From the NCBI GenBank assembly GCA_003344405.1, contig NOWV01000150.1, positions 123,200-187,199 of the forward strand: a stretch of 64,000 bases of DNA, in the 5' to 3' direction. Below are positions 63,847 to 64,000 of the stretch, in pieces. The DNA comes from Trichoplax sp. H2. Lineage: Eukaryota > Placozoa > Uniplacotomia > Trichoplacea. The first letter of the stretch is position 1. Each line of letters begins with the position of its first letter. The position numbers and the translations under genes are program-made. The notes beneath the pieces were generated by a model. It had not been told where the DNA came from. It saw only the letters and a program-made list of their open reading frames with translations, and searched no databases.

Positions 63847-64000
63847 CTAAGTGTGCGATAAAATTTGTTACGATCAAACAAAAATGAAGCGTGATATGAA
63901 GTCATCTAAAATTATGAAATTTATTTCTACGACATAATAATAACACGAATCGAAAAACTTTCAAACTTAGTTGAAGTTTGAAATTTCTTATAAAATTTAA

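Overview
The window is animal genomic DNA: AT-rich, with many spliced introns, and every convincing gene lies on the minus strand. The extracellular modules (SRCR, EGF, MAM, NIDO, AMOP, VWD, SEA) are animal-type. Small introns, AT-rich spacers and the combination of domains suggest an early-branching animal. A placozoan (Trichoplax/Hoilungia) is my best guess, with a sponge or cnidarian as the alternative. The species call is inference.

Layout. 1-4691 holds most of a VPS33B orthologue (Sec1/Munc18 family, CHEVI complex), rebuilt from 22 small exons and running off the left edge. From 6.4 kb to the right edge is a head-to-tail cluster of large modular surface proteins that all share a 3' module of EGF array, SEA domain, three EGFs, one membrane span and a cytoplasmic tail. 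Gene 1 (6442-14572) is complete: signal peptide, EGF, SRCR, EGF, EGF, NIDO, AMOP, VWD, EGF array, SEA, TM. Gene 2 (19120-28757) has lost NIDO/AMOP/VWD and carries EGF, SRCR, SRCR and MAM in front of the EGF array. Gene 3 (30847 to about 45002) has the longest set of modules but carries frameshifts, an in-frame stop and an LTR element inside one SRCR exon. It is probably a pseudogene, at least in this assembly. Relic 4 (about 45.7-48.8 kb) is a decayed fifth copy. Gene 5 (52151 to beyond 63846) is intact and very large: repeated SRCR-EGF-EGF units, a Ser/Thr-rich repeat exon, three EGFs, NIDO, AMOP, VWD, about 19 EGFs, SEA, three EGFs and TM.

The closest named families are MUC4 and insect Mesh (NIDO-AMOP-VWD membrane proteins); SRCR and MAM arms are not part of those. 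The N-terminal modules sit on separate exons flanked by phase-1 introns, while everything from mid-NIDO to the stop lies in one exon of 4.6-5.9 kb. This arrangement favours module gain, loss and exchange. A role in adhesion, epithelial surface protection or self/non-self recognition is inference only.

Other content: two 20-N assembly gaps, each flanked by the same sequence on both sides (unmerged contig ends or haplotypes); a truncated Ty3/gypsy element with its target duplication; a relic of a KRBA2-like integrase; a MITE-like element; and a GTAC-rich palindromic repeat found at several sites. No tRNA, rRNA, CRISPR or operon-like feature was seen.
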